This document shows, in pieces, positions 7,562 to 10,000 of a stretch of 10,000 nt of DNA (the first letter of the stretch is position 1; the number at the start of each line of letters is the position of its first letter). The DNA is taken from NCBI GenBank assembly GCA_963170055.1, contig CAUJGJ010000487.1:1875201-1885200 (forward strand). The letters are read 5' to 3'. The position numbers were made by a program, and so were the translations under genes. This DNA is from Halisarca cf. caerulea. Lineage: Eukaryota > Porifera > Demospongiae > Chondrillida > Halisarcidae. Below the pieces are notes generated by a model. The model did not search any database, was not told the DNA's origin, and saw nothing but the letters and a program-made list of their open reading frames with translations.

Positions 7562-8866
7562 TGTGTACTGTATTGTCAAAAGAGGGTAAACGTCAGAAAG
7601 GGATAATGGCCATCAATGTTGCCCCACCTCCCCCACCCCACCTCCACAAATCCTGGCTACCTGCAGCTGTAGTTGTTCTGTATATCGCTCACACTGACGT
7701 CGCATGTGTAATAGTCACCATGGCTGTCCAGCAACTAGACTGCTACTAAGGCTGTGGCTCCAATGGGGGAATGATCGCCATGGTGACCATTTACAATCCG
7801 AGCCACTTATCCCCTGCCATAGGGCCACCCTGAATACACACAATGCTGGTGAAAGGGTTTTCCTACTGAACTTGTCCTGAAATTCTTTTCTATAATCTCC
7901 TTTACCAGGAACTTAGCAGACATGCATTTCTTCAGAAAAAGATTTTTTCTATTAATTCTCAGCCATGTGCCCACCCACACATTTGACAGCTCCTCCATTT
8001 TTATGGGTTTTTTCTTGGAACCATACATTCATTGGCAGAATGTCCATGTTAGGGCTGCCAGCGGGTTGAGAGTAACCTCAAACCATCAGCATGGACTTTG
8101 AAGTTGTAAGGTGGCATGATTGAAGTGTTTAGATCACTCTGTGGTGAAGCCAGCCAAGACACTCTGGAATGAATTGGAATGAATGGCCCAAGCGTTATCT
8201 CAATGTTTGTATGTCGTCTAGGCACCCTATGCCCCATGTAGTACTGTTTCCTTGGCCGTGGTCTAGCTTCCTGTACTAGTAATATTCATTTGCAATGGCC
8301 CTGAAGAAGTTGACACCCTTGGTCATGTGATCCTTCAGGAAGAGTGCTTGTGGATAGAAGCCTCACTTGTTTCTGGTTCTAGGAACTAGCCCACGTAACA
8401 GGTATCCGCTATTCGCTGGAATGTCTGTTGAATAAGCTAGCGTATGTACTATGAAGAGAAGTGTTGAAATAGCGTAGATTGTTGTGTGTGTGTGCATGTG
8501 TTGGTATCCTGGCGTAATGTGTATGTACGTACGTACATGTGTGCGTGGAGTTGAAAATTCAAAAGTGCACTGTGGTAAATATCAATGGAGCTTTGTGAAC
8601 CTTAAGATTTTGAATAAGCATACATGTGTGCTATTACGTTTGTGCTTCGCAGCAGGTCAACACAGCAATGGCCTACTGTTGGTGTGTTTTCATTACTGGG
8701 GAAGTTCAAGTAGCGGTGTGTATTTTTGCTGAAGTGCAATTCGTATGAATTATTTTGCGTGTTTTCACACGTTTTGCGCCTGTTTACGTACGTATGTGTA
8801 ACACAGGGTGTATGTACGTTCTCAAATGGGGCACAAAATCCGTACTTTCGTATTATCAGAGGTAAG
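7562..8866. other. Unassigned 1.3-kb interval
   Basis: The longest stretch without repeats recognised at scale. It contains a C-rich patch (7622-7645), an inverted repeat (7710-7792) and small TACG runs near 8526. Minus-strand open frames at 7807-8028 and 8049-8237 have ordinary residue mixtures but no domain, signal peptide or splice context that I can support. A decayed transposon or untranslated exon cannot be excluded. Confidence 0.4.
7710..7792. repeat. Inverted repeat around GTCACCATGG
   Basis: GTCACCATGG (7714-7723) and CCATGGTGAC (7779-7788) are exact inverted copies. Similarity extends a few bases on each side (AATRGTCACCATGGC) around a ~55-bp loop. Each arm loosely resembles an RFX-type X-box half-site pair, but this is weak. 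Confidence 0.55.
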
Positions 8867-9127
8867 TACTTACTATCAGGGTTGGTTTATGTACATGAGC
8901 TATACACAGGGACAGAATGAGGAGTATTTACTATCCAGGAGTATGTACTAAACCAGCTACTTACTATCAGGGTTGGTTTATGTTTATGAGGTATACACAG
9001 GGACAGAATGAGGAGTATTTACTATCCAGGAGTATGTACTAAACCAGGTACTTACTATCAGGGTTGGTTTATGTACATGAGGTATACACAGGGACAGAAT
9101 GAGGAGTACTTACTATCCAGGAGTATT
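8867..9127 (+). repeat. 91-bp tandem repeat array (2.9 units)
   Basis: Units start at 8867, 8958 and 9049 (TACTTACTATCAGG), each exactly 91 bp apart and nearly identical; differences include TACATGAGC/TTTATGAGG/TACATGAGG and TATTTAC/TACTTAC. The third unit stops after CCAGGAGTAT at 9126-9127. The missing continuation (GTACTAAACCAG) reappears at 9658-9669, so the array has been split by insertions. Confidence 0.95.
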
Positions 9128-9129
9128 TT

Positions 9130-9306
9130 CAAGGAAACCTGCCTAATCCGGCACCTCTATAAACCAATGTTCACCTAAATCGGCCAAGATTTTTTTACAC
9201 CGACCATTAATTTTTACAATACAAACTGACCTCTATAATCCAGCAACCTGCTGATCCAGCACTGTTTTTCATTCCACAATGGGTGCCGAATTACACTGGT
9301 TCCCTG
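9130..9306. mobile_element. TA-target MITE within the 91-bp array
   Basis: The left end CAAGGAAACCTGCCTAATCC then GGCACC pairs with the inverted right end CAGGGAACCAGTGTAATTCG then GCACC, imperfect terminal repeats of about 25 bp. It is followed by TACGTACT, close to the TATGTACT expected from intact 91-bp units, which fits insertion at a TA dinucleotide. The exact left boundary is uncertain because TTTT precedes it. Length is about 177 bp, with no coding capacity. Confidence 0.7.
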
Positions 9307-9314
9307 TACGTACT

Positions 9315-9654
9315 CAGTGTTAGATAAGGGGCAAATGGCGGATGGGCAAAATTTATGTTCTAGCATCATCATTTTGGTTAGGACAATTTGAACTTTGCTC
9401 AGACAGGTTTTTGGAGAAGTACACTGTGCCACAGCAGATGTGCCACAGTAGATGTGCCACAGCAGATGTGCATCAACAAATAATGAAAGCATAAGTAGAC
9501 ATTCTCAGTACAAATGACTTGGTAACATCGCTGTGTGGCGTATCAAATGAGCGTTAAGTGGTGCTCAGTCAAATGTCTGACACAAACATTTTCAGGTCAG
9601 ACAAAATGTCCAAATGGTCGGAAAATGTCTGAATGCTGACCATAATTCTAACAC
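9315..9654. mobile_element. hAT-like non-autonomous element C
   Basis: The left end CAGTGTTAGATAAGG and inverted right end GTGTTAGAATTATGG share GTGTTAGA. The flanking octamers TACGTACT (9307-9314) and TTTGTACT (9655-9662) each differ by one base from TATGTACT, the sequence at that point in intact 91-bp units. They therefore read as a decayed 8-bp target duplication, the length known for hAT. The right end carries repeated ATGTC(C/T)G-type words (9573-9635) like element A. The terminal TG expected at the right end is missing or altered. There is no transposase. Confidence 0.7.
9426..9467. repeat. 14-bp tandem repeat x3 in element C
   Basis: Three units of GTGCCACAGYAGAT at 9426, 9440 and 9454, with only one substitution. 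A partial unit GTGCATC follows. Confidence 0.95.
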
Positions 9655-9657
9655 TTT

Positions 9658-9676
9658 GTACTAAACCAGATACTTA
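9658..9676 (+). repeat. Displaced end of the 91-bp repeat unit
   Basis: GTACTAAACCAGATACTTA matches the junction between 91-bp units (GTACTAAACCAGSTACTTA) with one difference, resuming the array after the inserted elements. Similarity stops at about 9676. Confidence 0.85.
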
Positions 9677-9798
9677 TAAAGCAAGTCCCATTGTATTTCC
9701 GGTATCCTTCCTTCCTTCATTGGCTCAAGGGTCTCTTTGACATTTACACTGTGGCGGCATGAACCAACATCCGCATTCATGTACCTATGTCCGTACAA

Positions 9799-9817
9799 AC
9801 ACACAAACACAGACACA

Positions 9818-9854
<37 letters not shown>

Positions 9855-9870
9855 CACACACACACGCACA

Positions 9871-9914
<44 letters not shown>

Positions 9915-9951
9915 CACACAACACACACGCACGCACATACACACACACACA

Positions 9952-10000
<49 letters not shown>
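9799..10000. repeat. Compound interrupted (CA)n tract, truncated by window end
   Basis: CA repeat with ACAG, ACAA, ACGC and ACAT interruptions. A pattern CAACAC...CGCAC...CATAC occurs twice about 61-67 bp apart (starting about 9852 and 9919), hinting at block duplication. It continues beyond position 10000. Confidence 0.96.

Noticed and set aside
7622..7645. C-rich patch as a minus-strand G-quadruplex
   Set aside because: Only three G-runs of three or more on the minus strand, so a standard four-run quadruplex is not satisfied.
7807..8237. Minus-strand open frames of 73 and 62 codons as genes
   Set aside because: Short, in different frames, no recognisable domain, no splice or promoter context. 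They do not read as one transposase even allowing frame changes.
9799..10000. Terminal CA tract as a telomere or scaffold-end repeat
   Set aside because: The unit is CA with scattered substitutions, not a telomeric hexamer, and it merely coincides with the window edge.

Overview
This window looks like non-coding nuclear DNA of an animal, most likely a marine invertebrate (a sponge, mollusc, lancelet or similar; the sequence does not settle which). Four things point there. About 15% of the window is interrupted (GT)n/(CA)n microsatellite. Small non-autonomous DNA transposons are everywhere, several with CAG...CTG ends and TA target sites (Tc1/mariner/pogo style) or hAT-like CAGNG ends. No reading frame looks like a conserved protein. 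There is no operon structure, ribosome binding site, tRNA or rRNA. Nearly all long open frames are artefacts of the microsatellites (Cys-Val, Thr-His and Arg-Ala-Cys-Val repeats).

Layout. 1-250: a (TG)n tract grading into a 22-bp minisatellite. 316-444 (minus): a weak exon-like open frame overlapping a diverged dispersed repeat (R1a, about 345-612), whose second copy R1b lies at 4935-5208. 613-978: nothing recognised. 979-1637: GT tracts with an embedded ~130-bp tandem duplication. 1638-2184: a hAT-like element (A) lying inside a GT microsatellite, which resumes at 2185-2244. 2379-2493: a 115-bp TA-flanked MITE with internal 16-bp tandem repeats. 2494-3498: mostly unassigned, with two hairpins. 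3499-3714: a MITE-like element with GGAACCTCC-type ends. 4071-4483: two copies of one ~188-bp MITE in inverted orientation, forming a giant hairpin. 4571-4852: a (CA)n tract holding 19 perfect CACG units.

5440-6490: a composite foldback structure. Its inverted arms of roughly 130-200 bp enclose a 90-bp MITE and a 510-bp hAT-like element (B) with a purine-rich 20-bp minisatellite of 13 units. 6555-6770 and 7237-7394: two GT tracts, each followed by a copy of the same ~102-bp repeat (R2a, R2b), with a long imperfect hairpin at 7025-7101 between them. 7562-8866: about 1.3 kb with no gene or repeat recognised beyond one short inverted repeat. 8867-9676: an array of 91-bp tandem repeats broken by two successive transposon insertions. 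The uninterrupted 91-bp units show the target site as it was before insertion. 9799-10000: a (CA)n tract running off the window.

No genes work together here. The story is one of mobile elements nesting in one another and in simple repeats. I found no defence system, gene cluster or other encoded novel system. The most informative items are the nested insertions at 9126-9662, the element inserted in GT repeat at 1638-2184, the inverted MITE pair at 4071-4483 and the composite foldback structure at 5440-6490.
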